In this document: positions 55,256 through 64,000 of the stretch, piece by piece | How positions within the stretch are numbered: position 1 is the first letter of the stretch | Layout: each line of letters starts with the position of its first letter | NCBI GenBank assembly: GCA_014360685.1 | Contig: JACIXB010000027.1 | Span: 1 to 64,000, forward strand | DNA from: Actinomycetota bacterium | Lineage (GTDB): Bacteria; Actinomycetota; Geothermincolia; Geothermincolales; RBG-13-55-18 | Direction of reading: 5' to 3' | DNA length: 64,000 nucleotides | Translations under genes and position numbers: made by a program | Notes under the pieces: model-generated | The model's database searches: none | What the model saw: only the letters and a program-made list of their open reading frames with translations | What the model was told of the DNA's origin: nothing

Positions 55256-56179
55256 ATGGCCGCTAAGGAACCCGACCGTCCGATGAAGATGAAGGAGCTC
55301 TCCCGGGCCTCCGGCCTTCCGGTGAGCACCATCAAGTTCTACCTGGCCAAGGGCCTGCTGCCTCCTCCCCGCAAGGTGAAACCCAACGTAGCCTACTACG
55401 ACCGCGCCTTCCTGGAACGCCTCCTGGTGGTCAAGAGCATGCGCGCCGAGGGGCTTTCCGTGCGGAGCATAAAGAGCATCCTGGACCGCTATCCCTTTGA
55501 AAACGTGGCCGATTGGAAACGTTTCCGGGAAAAGGCGCGCAACAAGAGGCCCCACGAACTGGCGGAGGAGGAACGCCTGGCGGCCATGAGCGAAGAGGAC
55601 AGGAGAAAGGAGGAGATCCTCGACGCCGCCTTCCGGGTCTTCTCCTCCCGGGGATACCGCAGCGCCACCATGGACGACATAGCCGCCGAGGCGCAGGTGA
55701 GCAAGGGAACCTGCTACCAGTATTTCCCAAGCAAGGAGGAAATCTTCATCGCCACCATGGAGCGAAGCCTGCGCTCGTTGCTCTCCGAGGCCGGGAGCGT
55801 GGCGGGAGAGGCGCGGAACGCCCTGACCCGCCTGGGCCTGGAGGGGTTGTCCTTCATCTCCCGCTACCGCGATATCCAGTTCATGTTCACCAGCGTGGTC
55901 TCCGAGGCCCTGTCCGGGAACCGCCGCCTGAGGGAGAAGGCGGCTGAGGCCTACCGGCGGGTGGCGGAGTTCCTCGCCGAGGACATCCGCCGGGGGATAA
56001 GGGAGGGCGTATTCCGGCCCGTGGATCCCATGAACGTGTCCTACGCCCTCATCGGCATCGCGGAGATGGCCGGGAACCTGCACGTGCTGGAGGATGATTT
56101 CGACGTCCCCGCCTTCTTCGTCAAGCTCATGGATTTCATCCAGCACGGCCTTTCCTCAACCCGGAAAGGGGAAGGATAA
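55256..56179 (+). CDS. MerR-TetR fusion transcriptional regulator
   Basis: This 307-aa protein has two DNA-binding heads. Residues about 12-80 form a MerR winged HTH (MKELSRASGLPVSTIKFYLAKGLL, then RAEGLSVRSIKSIL, in parts). After a charged linker, residues about 118-165 form a TetR HTH (ILDAAFRVFSSRGYRSATM then AEAQVSKGTCYQYFPSKEEI), followed by a TetR ligand-binding helical domain. ATG 55256 has AGGGAGCGAG upstream and is preferred over the 55226 start. The arrangement is unusual and may read two operators. It likely controls itself or the upstream enzyme gene. Confidence 0.88.
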   Translation: MAAKEPDRPMKMKELSRASGLPVSTIKFYLAKGLLPPPRKVKPNVAYYDRAFLERLLVVKSMRAEGLSVRSIKSILDRYPFENVADWKRFREKARNKRPHELAEEERLAAMSEEDRRKEEILDAAFRVFSSRGYRSATMDDIAAEAQVSKGTCYQYFPSKEEIFIATMERSLRSLLSEAGSVAGEARNALTRLGLEGLSFISRYRDIQFMFTSVVSEALSGNRRLREKAAEAYRRVAEFLAEDIRRGIREGVFRPVDPMNVSYALIGIAEMAGNLHVLEDDFDVPAFFVKLMDFIQHGLSSTRKGEG

Positions 56180-56200
56180 GGTTTGGGGGGAAAGCCGTCG

Positions 56201-57121
56201 TCAGCCTTCCATCTTCTCCAACAGCTCCCTCTTGGCCCGCTCGAACTCCTCCTCGGTGAGGGCTCCGCTGCGGCGCAGCTCGTCCAGCTTGCGCAGGCCC
56301 TCCACCAGTTGCAGGTCCCGGGTGGCGGAAACGTCAGGGGAAGCCTCCCCGCCCGCGCCGCGGGAAGATTCCGTAGGGGGCCCGGGAGGCGTGACGATCC
56401 CGGGTGAGGAGGCCTGTCTTGACCGTAGTTCGAGTAAGGCGTTCCTCTGGCTCAGGATGAGGTCCCGGACTTCCCGGGGGCTTCCTATGTTGGTGAAGGG
56501 CTGCTGGCCGAACTCTCCCGCTGACTCGATGACCAGGTCCCCGTAGTTGAAGATCCTCTCCCAGAGGTTCTGGCTCCCGCTTATGTCGTTCACCTGGTCC
56601 AGGGGGATGGCCTTGAATCTCTTGCTGAAGATGCCCGAGACGAGGATCAGTTTGCGGTCGGTGAGGATGAAGTGGGTGAAGTACCAGCGCAGGAGGGGGA
56701 CGAGCAACCAGCCGACCAAGACCGCCGCGAAGACCGCCCAGGCCACCACCGTCCAGAGGTCGGCGAAGCCGCGGCTGTTACGGAACCACATGAGGGCCGC
56801 CCAGCTGGCCACGGTGAGCAGGGCTCCCAGCGAGGGGGCGAAGTAATTCTTATCTTCCTGCCCGCGCTGTTTGAGGAGTGGGCGGATACCGAACAGGACC
56901 AGGGTAATGAGTGCCAGCAGGCTTATAAGAATGATGTATCCCCAGTTGGTCTCCCCGGGAACGGCCGCGGGTCCCGGCTTGAACCTGGTCAGGAGGAGCA
57001 CCAGGGCGGCCACGGCGGCTATGCCCGCCAGGAAGTTCCTCCAGATCTCCCAGAGGGAATGTCGGCGGTCGAAGATGACTTCCTCTCCGCTCTCCAGCAT
57101 CTCCGATGCCACCTCGCCCAT
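56201..57121 (-). CDS. membrane PH-domain protein with C-terminal SHOCT domain
   Basis: This 306-aa protein has four hydrophobic segments in its first 150 residues. A bacterial PH (bPH2/DUF304) domain follows with YFTHFILTDRKLILVSGIFSK and IPLDQVNDISGSQNLWERIFNYGDLVIESAG (in parts) near residues 150-215. A Pro/Ser linker leads to a SHOCT domain at the C-terminus (GLRKLDELRRSGALTEEEFERAK). It is probably a membrane-stress or oligomerising protein. It converges with the regulator gene. Confidence 0.85.
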   Translation of the reverse strand: MGEVASEMLESGEEVIFDRRHSLWEIWRNFLAGIAAVAALVLLLTRFKPGPAAVPGETNWGYIILISLLALITLVLFGIRPLLKQRGQEDKNYFAPSLGALLTVASWAALMWFRNSRGFADLWTVVAWAVFAAVLVGWLLVPLLRWYFTHFILTDRKLILVSGIFSKRFKAIPLDQVNDISGSQNLWERIFNYGDLVIESAGEFGQQPFTNIGSPREVRDLILSQRNALLELRSRQASSPGIVTPPGPPTESSRGAGGEASPDVSATRDLQLVEGLRKLDELRRSGALTEEEFERAKRELLEKMEG

Positions 57122-57237
57122 CTTTCATCCTCCTTAGGCTTCAACCATGGCGTAGCCGCGAAGGGCCCCGGGGACTCTCCAGGACCGCATCGCCCGCCCT
57201 CCTCCTTTTCTCACCTCCGGTCTTCCGCCGGCGCCGT

Positions 57238-58851
<1,614 letters not shown>

Positions 58852-59016
58852 GCACCTCCTCATGCAGGAAGCCGTTCCGCCGGGCCCAGGTGAGCCCATT
58901 ACCAGATTATTCCCCAAAGGAGCAGGCGTCATCAATACGCGCCGGGAAGGCCGCTCCCTTCTCGCGCGGCCCTACCCGGAAAGTAGAGGCCGCTTCGCTC
59001 TCTTCCACGGGTGACA

Positions 59017-59190
59017 GCAACCCCTCCTCGGGACGAAGAGACGCGCCCCCGCCCTCAGATAGGAGGCTTTATACGCTTGAATCGGACGTCCCGGTTTTCC
59101 ATCGCCTCCCCGGCGAGGAGCACCCGGCAGGCGCTCGGGCAACCCCTCCTCGGGACGAAGAGACGCGCCCCCGCCCTCAGATAGGAGGCT
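59017..59190. repeat. 52-bp direct repeat, two identical copies
   Basis: Positions 59017-59068 and 59139-59190 are identical over 52 bp, with 70 bp between. The second copy overlaps the last four codons and stop of the lipoprotein gene at 59177. The first is an extra copy downstream. Confidence 0.92.
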
Positions 59191-60097
59191 GGATCTCGAA
59201 GGCGCTTCCGTAATCCCCGTATACCAGGAAGCTGCTGTAAAAGAATCCCAGGTCCTTGAGGGGAGAATCCTCGGGGAGCCCTTTAACCAGGTCCGAGAAG
59301 TAACCCTGATAGCCGAATTGGACATCGCTTATCCTCTTGGTGGCTTTCTCGATGACCACGAGGATATTGGTGGAGGGCAGGAGTTTTTCCACTGCCTGCA
59401 AGGTGTAGAAGGACTCCTCGAGCGCTTCGCCGCCGAGGGCCTCCTGGGCCTGGGCTTTCAAACCCTGCAGGTATTTTTCGCCCAGCTTTACCTGGTAGCC
59501 CACGGAGTCGGCCTCCTCCGACACAACCTCCACGGATTCCGCGTACAGCAGCCAGTTGAGGATATCCTCGGGCATCAATCCCCGCAGGTTGAGCCGGAGC
59601 ATGGCTTCCACCGGGTCGTAGGGTTCGCTGTGCCACCCGGACTGGTCTTCCCAGTAATAGACGCCGTCCACCAGGAAGAAAGTGTTCCCCGTCTCCAGGG
59701 GCAGAAGGGAAGGGGGGACGTTCTCGTCCAACACCATCTTATCCGTGTAAAGTACCGCCTTGGAGGCGCTCTTCCCGGCTTTGGAAAGGTGAAAAGCCTC
59801 GTAGGGTATACCCGCTGGGGCCGAGAAGTAGGCAGAGCCGGTTTTAGCCAGGGAAGCGGAGGGGATCTGAAATTCGAGGTCCAGCTCCCCGCTTACGCGG
59901 TAGGAGATATCTCCCCGCATGACCTGGAGGGCCTCCTGGAACAGGTCGTCTCCAGGCATGGACTCGCCGCCGGTTTTCCCTCCGGGGGGTATGGACTCCT
60001 CCGGGCTGTTCGCCTGGCAGCCGGTGTCGGCCAGGGAGCAGGCGGCGGCGAGGGCGGTAAGGAGGATGAAAACGAGAACGCGAAACACCTTTTTCAC
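59177..60097 (-). CDS. lipoprotein, LppX/DUF6612-like
   Basis: This 306-aa protein has a signal peptide (VFRVLVFILLTALA) and lipobox AAAC at residue 20. The mature part is beta-rich, with YFSAPAGIPYEAF, VDGVYYWEDQSGW and VIEKATKRISDVQFGYQG stretches. This is the style of lipid-binding lipoproteins such as LppX or DUF6612, but identity is not firm. The start is GTG 60097 with CAAGGAGGT upstream. Its 3' end is part of the 52-bp repeat. Confidence 0.7.
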   Translation of the reverse strand: MKKVFRVLVFILLTALAAACSLADTGCQANSPEESIPPGGKTGGESMPGDDLFQEALQVMRGDISYRVSGELDLEFQIPSASLAKTGSAYFSAPAGIPYEAFHLSKAGKSASKAVLYTDKMVLDENVPPSLLPLETGNTFFLVDGVYYWEDQSGWHSEPYDPVEAMLRLNLRGLMPEDILNWLLYAESVEVVSEEADSVGYQVKLGEKYLQGLKAQAQEALGGEALEESFYTLQAVEKLLPSTNILVVIEKATKRISDVQFGYQGYFSDLVKGLPEDSPLKDLGFFYSSFLVYGDYGSAFEIQPPI

Positions 60098-60301
60098 GGC
60101 TTAACCTCCTTGGGTCACGGTCATCTCCATGCAAGGCGCGGACAAGGCCTTTCTCCTTCCTCCGAGTGGCGACCATATGATTTATCGGTACTCGGGAGGA
60201 CGGCGTTTAGCGGGCGCGGAACGCGGCGGGGATTGCCGTCGCCGGGGGTCCGCGCTTTGCTTCGCCGGGGACGGTTCCGCCTCCTGATTGGCCGCGAGGC
60301 G

Positions 60302-60330
60302 TTTACACGACAATTGATAGATAGTAAAAT
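60302..60330 (+). promoter_or_regulatory. promoter for the CrtI-like gene pair
   Basis: TTTACA (60302-60307) is followed by exactly 17 bp and TAAAAT (60325-60330). The surroundings are AT-rich in an otherwise GC-rich region. The start site would lie near 60337, leaving a leader of about 115 bases before ATG 60452. Confidence 0.65.
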
Positions 60331-60451
60331 GTAATGAAAAGTCAAATATGCTAACTAATCATGTCGCGAACTTCGCTGGCGAATGGTCCAGGCACGGATG
60401 TCCGGCGGGGATAACCGGTGTCCGGCGAGGAAACGGGGAGGAGGTTGGGCG

Positions 60452-61957
60452 ATGGCCGATTACGACGCCGTGGTCATCGGGGCCGGCTTGGGAGGGATTT
60501 CCACGGCTTCCCTACTGGCCAAGAACGGCATGAAGACCCTCATCCTGGAGCAGTCCGACATCATCGGGGGTTGCTGCTCCACTTTCGAGTCCCAAGGTTA
60601 CAGGTTCGACGTGGGGGCTTCCATCGTGGAGATCCTCCATCCCATGGAAAAATTCTTCCAGCTCATGGGCAAGAAAAGGGAGGACTACATAGAGCTCCTG
60701 CCCTGTGACCCCATCTATTCCTTCATCACCGAGGACGGCAGGCGCTTCTCCTATCCCACGGACATAGACGAGACCACCAGGGTCATCGAGTCCATCGCCC
60801 CCGAGGACGTGGAGGGGTGGAAGAGGTTCTGCAGCCTGGGCCTGGAGATGATCGACGAGATGATGGACGCTATGATGACCTCCCCGCTGAACACCGTGGG
60901 TGAGGCGCTGGCCATGGTGGTCAAGACGCCGAGGGTGATGCGCTACCTGCCGCTGCTGGCCCGTCGGCACCAGTCCGTGGTCCGCTCCTATTACCGGAAC
61001 CCGGTTATCTTGAGCTCGGTAGCCTTCCAGTCCTACTTCGCCGGGGCGCCGCCGGAGCTGGGGTCGGGTATCTTCGGTTTCATCGCCCTTTCCGAGCACC
61101 TGGGGATCTACTATCCGAGGGGAGGCATGATCTCCATACCCGAGGGCATGCTCCGGGCCGGGCGGGAACACGGGCTGGAGGTGCGCACAGGGTGCAAGGT
61201 GGAGAGGATAATCCTGGACGGCCGGCGTGCCCGGGGGGTGGTGCTGGAGGACGGGACGGAGATCACCTCCGAGGTGGTGGTCTCCAACGTCAACGCCAAG
61301 GTGGCCTACCTCAAGATGGTGGGCCCGGAGAACCTGCCGCCCTGGGCCCTGAAGGCCATCGACAGCTACCGCCTCTCCATGCCCTGTCCCATGATCTACG
61401 TGGGGCTGGACGAAAAACCGGACCTGGAGGCCCACCACACGGTGGTCTCCGGGTCCATCGAGGTCATGAACCGGGTGTGGAACCTCTACTACACCAAGGG
61501 GGTCATCCCCCGCACGGCCATGAGCCTCATCTGCTGGCCCACGGAGGCCGATCCCTCCCTGGCTCCCGAGGGACACCACATTCTCAACTTCCTGTGCAAC
61601 GCGCCGGCGCCCTACGCTCCCCTGGGGGACAACTGGGACCGTCTCAAGGACTGGTACAAGGAAGAGGCCGTCCGGGAGCTGGAGCGCTTCGTCATGCCCG
61701 GGGTCAGGGACCACATCGACTACTTGGAGGTGTCCACGCCCCTGGACTTCGAGAGGCGCCTACTCAGCCCCCAAGGGTCCATCTACGGGCTCTTCTCCGA
61801 CCTCACCTCCCTGGCCCTCTTCCGCCCCCATGCCCGTTCCCGGGTCATCAAGGGGCTGTACCTGGCGGGGAGCTCCACCCACCTGGGAGGAGGCGTGCCC
61901 ACCACCATCGCCTCCGGGATCATCACCTCCGGGTACATCTTGAAGGACCGCGGGTGA
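60452..61957 (+). CDS. CrtI/retinol-saturase-like FAD oxidoreductase 1
   Basis: This 501-aa flavoprotein starts with the dinucleotide-binding fold YDAVVIGAGLGGISTASLLA, then EQSDIIGGCCSTFESQGYRFDVGAS, and ends with the FAD-binding LYLAGSSTHLGGGVPTTIASG. Such enzymes desaturate or saturate isoprenoid chains (carotenoids, retinol, prenyl side chains). ATG 60452 has GGGAGGAGG eight bases before it. It is about 70 residues longer in an upstream reading without support. It is a tandem paralogue of the gene at 62460. No crtB-type synthase is in view. Confidence 0.85.
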   Translation: MADYDAVVIGAGLGGISTASLLAKNGMKTLILEQSDIIGGCCSTFESQGYRFDVGASIVEILHPMEKFFQLMGKKREDYIELLPCDPIYSFITEDGRRFSYPTDIDETTRVIESIAPEDVEGWKRFCSLGLEMIDEMMDAMMTSPLNTVGEALAMVVKTPRVMRYLPLLARRHQSVVRSYYRNPVILSSVAFQSYFAGAPPELGSGIFGFIALSEHLGIYYPRGGMISIPEGMLRAGREHGLEVRTGCKVERIILDGRRARGVVLEDGTEITSEVVVSNVNAKVAYLKMVGPENLPPWALKAIDSYRLSMPCPMIYVGLDEKPDLEAHHTVVSGSIEVMNRVWNLYYTKGVIPRTAMSLICWPTEADPSLAPEGHHILNFLCNAPAPYAPLGDNWDRLKDWYKEEAVRELERFVMPGVRDHIDYLEVSTPLDFERRLLSPQGSIYGLFSDLTSLALFRPHARSRVIKGLYLAGSSTHLGGGVPTTIASGIITSGYILKDRG

Positions 61958-62213
61958 GAGGCCCGGCCGCCGCGGCGGTCGGTAACCCCGGGCGGTGCCG
62001 GAGGTATGGCGGGCGGACCCGTGGAGGGGATAATTCTCCACGGGAGGAAGGTTGGGAAGGCGGCTGGCCATGGTGTCCAGTTTCCGGGAAACGGAAAGGC
62101 ACGGAGGCCGGGAAGAGGGCGGACATGGGCGCGGCCGGTGCCTGGATGCCGCAAGCGGGGATGGAGAGGACGGACCGAAAAAGGTTGACCGAGAAAGGCG
62201 AGGAGGACGGACC

Positions 62214-62360
62214 ATGGAAAGGAAATTGAGAAGGCTGCTGAAAGCGGGAGCCCTGGCCGGGCTGGTGGCCCTCTACTTCTCCCTGGACGAGAGCACGCGG
62301 CGTTACCTGGCCCACATCGGCAAGCAGGTCCCCTACCTCCCCTACCGCTACTTCATCTGA
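62214..62360 (+). CDS. 48-aa small protein with hydrophobic segment
   Basis: This short frame sits between the two oxidoreductase genes. CGAGGAGGA lies eight to nine bases before ATG 62214. The peptide has a basic N-terminus (ERKLRRLLK), a short hydrophobic stretch (AGALAGLVALYFSL) and a basic, Tyr/Pro-rich end. It may be a membrane-associated helper peptide. No family is recognised. The longer upstream frame from 62052 has no ribosome binding site. Confidence 0.5.
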   Translation: MERKLRRLLKAGALAGLVALYFSLDESTRRYLAHIGKQVPYLPYRYFI

Positions 62361-62459
62361 TGGGCGGGCAAGGAGTGGGCCGCGGTATCGGCGCGCAAGC
62401 CGGTGGGGAGGCACGGGGCGTGACCTCCGATTATCGGGGACTCTATGGGAGGTGAGGAC

Positions 62460-63956
62460 GTGGACTACGACGCCGTGGTCATCGGGGCCGGGCTGGGAGG
62501 GCTTTCCTGCGCCGCCGACCTGGCCCGCAACGGGTTCCGCACCCTGGTGGTGGAGAACACCGGGCAGGTGGGGGGGTGCTGTTCCTCCTACGATCACCAG
62601 GGTTACCGGTTCGATATCGGCGCTTCCATCGTGGAGCTGGCCTGGGTGATAGACACTCTTTTCCAGAAACTGGGGAGAAAAACCGCGGATTACATAGACT
62701 TCATCCCCATCGACCCCATCTACGGGTTCGTCACCGCCGACGGCAGGAGGTTCTCCTACCCCGTCTCCGTGGAGGAGACCCGGCAGGTCATCGCCCGCTT
62801 TTCCGAGGAGGACGCGCGGTCCTGGGAGCGCTTCGCCGCCGTAGGCTCGGAGGCCATCAACTTCGCCTTCGGGAAGGTGATGACCGAGTCCATGGGATCC
62901 CTCCGGGACATGGCCAGGGTGGCCATGGCCAACCCCAAGCTGGCCAAGTACCTCAAGTACATGGTGCTCAATTTCGAGAGCGTCCTGTGCAAGTTCTTCA
63001 AGAACGACACCGTGCGCGCCTCCATGAGCCTGCAGTCCTATTTCATAGGTCTGCCCCCGGCCCTTTGCCCCGGTTATGTGGCCTTCCTGGCCTACTCCGA
63101 GCACGAGGGCATCTATTACCCCCGCGGGGGGATGATCGCCATCCCCCAGGGCATCGCCTCCGCCTTCCGGGAATTCGGCGGGGAGATAAGGTTCAACTCC
63201 CGGGCGGTGAAGGTGCTCACGGAGGGTAAGAGGGTGCGGGGCGTGGAACTGGCCGACGGGACGCAGATCGAGGCCCGCATCGTGGTCTCCAACATCAACG
63301 CCAAGACCCTCTACCTGGAGCTCATCGGCGAGGAGAAGCTCCCCGCCTGGGCCAAGCGGGCCATCAAGAGCTACCGGGTCTCCATCCCGGCGCCCATGAT
63401 CATGCTGGGCCTGGACGCCAGGCCGGACCTTGACGCCCACCACACCTTCTGCTATGCCACCCTCGAGGAGATGAACCGCATCTGGTTCGAGGATTACCTG
63501 AGCGGGCGCGTCCCCGATGGAGGTTTCATGCTCATCTCCTGGCCCACCCACGCCGATCCCTCCCTGGCCCCGGAGGGGCACCACTGCCTGAACCTGGTGT
63601 CCTTCGCCCCCTACCGCCTGGCGGAGGGGGATTGGGATTCCCACAAGGAGAAGTACCTGGAGATGATGTTGGGGCTCCTGGAGCGCAACTTCGGCCTGCG
63701 GCTCCGGGATCACATCCAGGTGGCCAAGGTGAACACGCCCAAGGACTTCGAGAGGATGCTTCTTCATCCCGAGGGCGCCGTTTACGGCCTGCAGAACGAC
63801 ATCACCTGCGCCGCCGCCTTCCGGCCCGGCGTGCGCTCCCGGGTCTTCCGAGGGCTCTACCTCACCGGGGCCTCCACCCACCTGGGAGGGGGCATCGCCC
63901 CCACGGTAGGCTCGGGAATGGTGGCCGCCGACTTCATCCTGCGCGATTTCGGCTGA
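62460..63956 (+). CDS. CrtI/retinol-saturase-like FAD oxidoreductase 2
   Basis: This 498-aa paralogue of the previous enzyme has YDAVVIGAGLGGLSCAADLA, GGCCSSYDHQGYRFDIGAS and the C-terminal LYLTGASTHLGGGIAPTVGSG. GTG 62460 follows GGGAGGTGAG and is preferred; ATG 62445 lies before that site. The conserved GYRFD and substrate-domain blocks are intact, so both copies look active. They may act in sequence on one isoprenoid or as a heterodimer. Confidence 0.85.
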   Translation: MDYDAVVIGAGLGGLSCAADLARNGFRTLVVENTGQVGGCCSSYDHQGYRFDIGASIVELAWVIDTLFQKLGRKTADYIDFIPIDPIYGFVTADGRRFSYPVSVEETRQVIARFSEEDARSWERFAAVGSEAINFAFGKVMTESMGSLRDMARVAMANPKLAKYLKYMVLNFESVLCKFFKNDTVRASMSLQSYFIGLPPALCPGYVAFLAYSEHEGIYYPRGGMIAIPQGIASAFREFGGEIRFNSRAVKVLTEGKRVRGVELADGTQIEARIVVSNINAKTLYLELIGEEKLPAWAKRAIKSYRVSIPAPMIMLGLDARPDLDAHHTFCYATLEEMNRIWFEDYLSGRVPDGGFMLISWPTHADPSLAPEGHHCLNLVSFAPYRLAEGDWDSHKEKYLEMMLGLLERNFGLRLRDHIQVAKVNTPKDFERMLLHPEGAVYGLQNDITCAAAFRPGVRSRVFRGLYLTGASTHLGGGIAPTVGSGMVAADFILRDFG

Positions 63957-64000
63957 TGCGACCGGGAGAGGCCGCGCTCTCCGCCTGGCGTGGGCGGGAA

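Noticed and set aside
61923-63881. 652-aa minus-strand open frame
   Set aside because: It is antisense to the second CrtI-like gene; its H/G/P-rich composition is typical of a shadow frame.

Overview
The window is GC-rich bacterial chromosome. The gene order rpsF-ssb-rpsR-rplI-dnaB, an S18 with Zn-binding cysteines, many lipoproteins, strong purine-rich ribosome binding sites with frequent GTG starts, and anaerobic CoA/Fe-S enzymes suggest an uncultured Actinomycetota-like or related Gram-positive anaerobe. This assignment is inferred from gene content and was not tested by phylogeny.

Region 1 (1-17.9 kb) is a defence island. It holds the trailer end of a CRISPR array, a complete type III-A effector operon (cas10/csm1, csm2, csm3, csm4, csm5) and a CARF-HEPN ancillary nuclease gene. 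These are followed by a two-gene module of an unrecognised 1087-aa protein and a 1647-aa DEAH helicase with a DUF1998-type C-terminus. That pair has the layout of a type III Druantia (DruH-DruE) system. The island ends in a tRNA-like scrap and an N-terminally truncated AAA/DUF4143 gene. No cas1, cas2 or cas6 is present in the window.

Region 2 (17.9-37.3 kb) is a mostly minus-strand anaerobic acyl-CoA/redox block. It contains a molybdopterin-binding-domain protein, an unrecognised 477-aa protein, small ferredoxin-type proteins, a NadC-like protein, and two 2-hydroxyacyl-CoA dehydratase (HgdA/B, BcrB/C-like) subunits. It also contains three paralogous helical proteins, one with a histone-H1/phasin-like Lys-Ala tail, and three acyl-CoA dehydrogenases, only one of which keeps the usual catalytic Glu. 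A TetR regulator lies upstream, and a near-consensus promoter carries a perfect 14-bp palindrome in its spacer. A plus-strand Fe-S protein diverges from tetR.

Region 3 (37.6-64 kb) is core and mixed: dnaB, rplI, rpsR, ssb, rpsF; a methyltransferase read in frame into ComFB; endonuclease V; a CysE-like acetyltransferase; lipoproteins; TrpB2; a TetR regulator; DinG-type helicase; an enolase-superfamily enzyme; a MerR-TetR fusion regulator; a PH/SHOCT membrane protein; a carboxylesterase; and two tandem CrtI-like FAD oxidoreductases with a 48-aa peptide between them.

A recurring oddity is short local duplication at gene junctions (18.8, 20.4-20.8, 23.9, 35.3-35.5, 46.0-46.1 and 59.0-59.2 kb).
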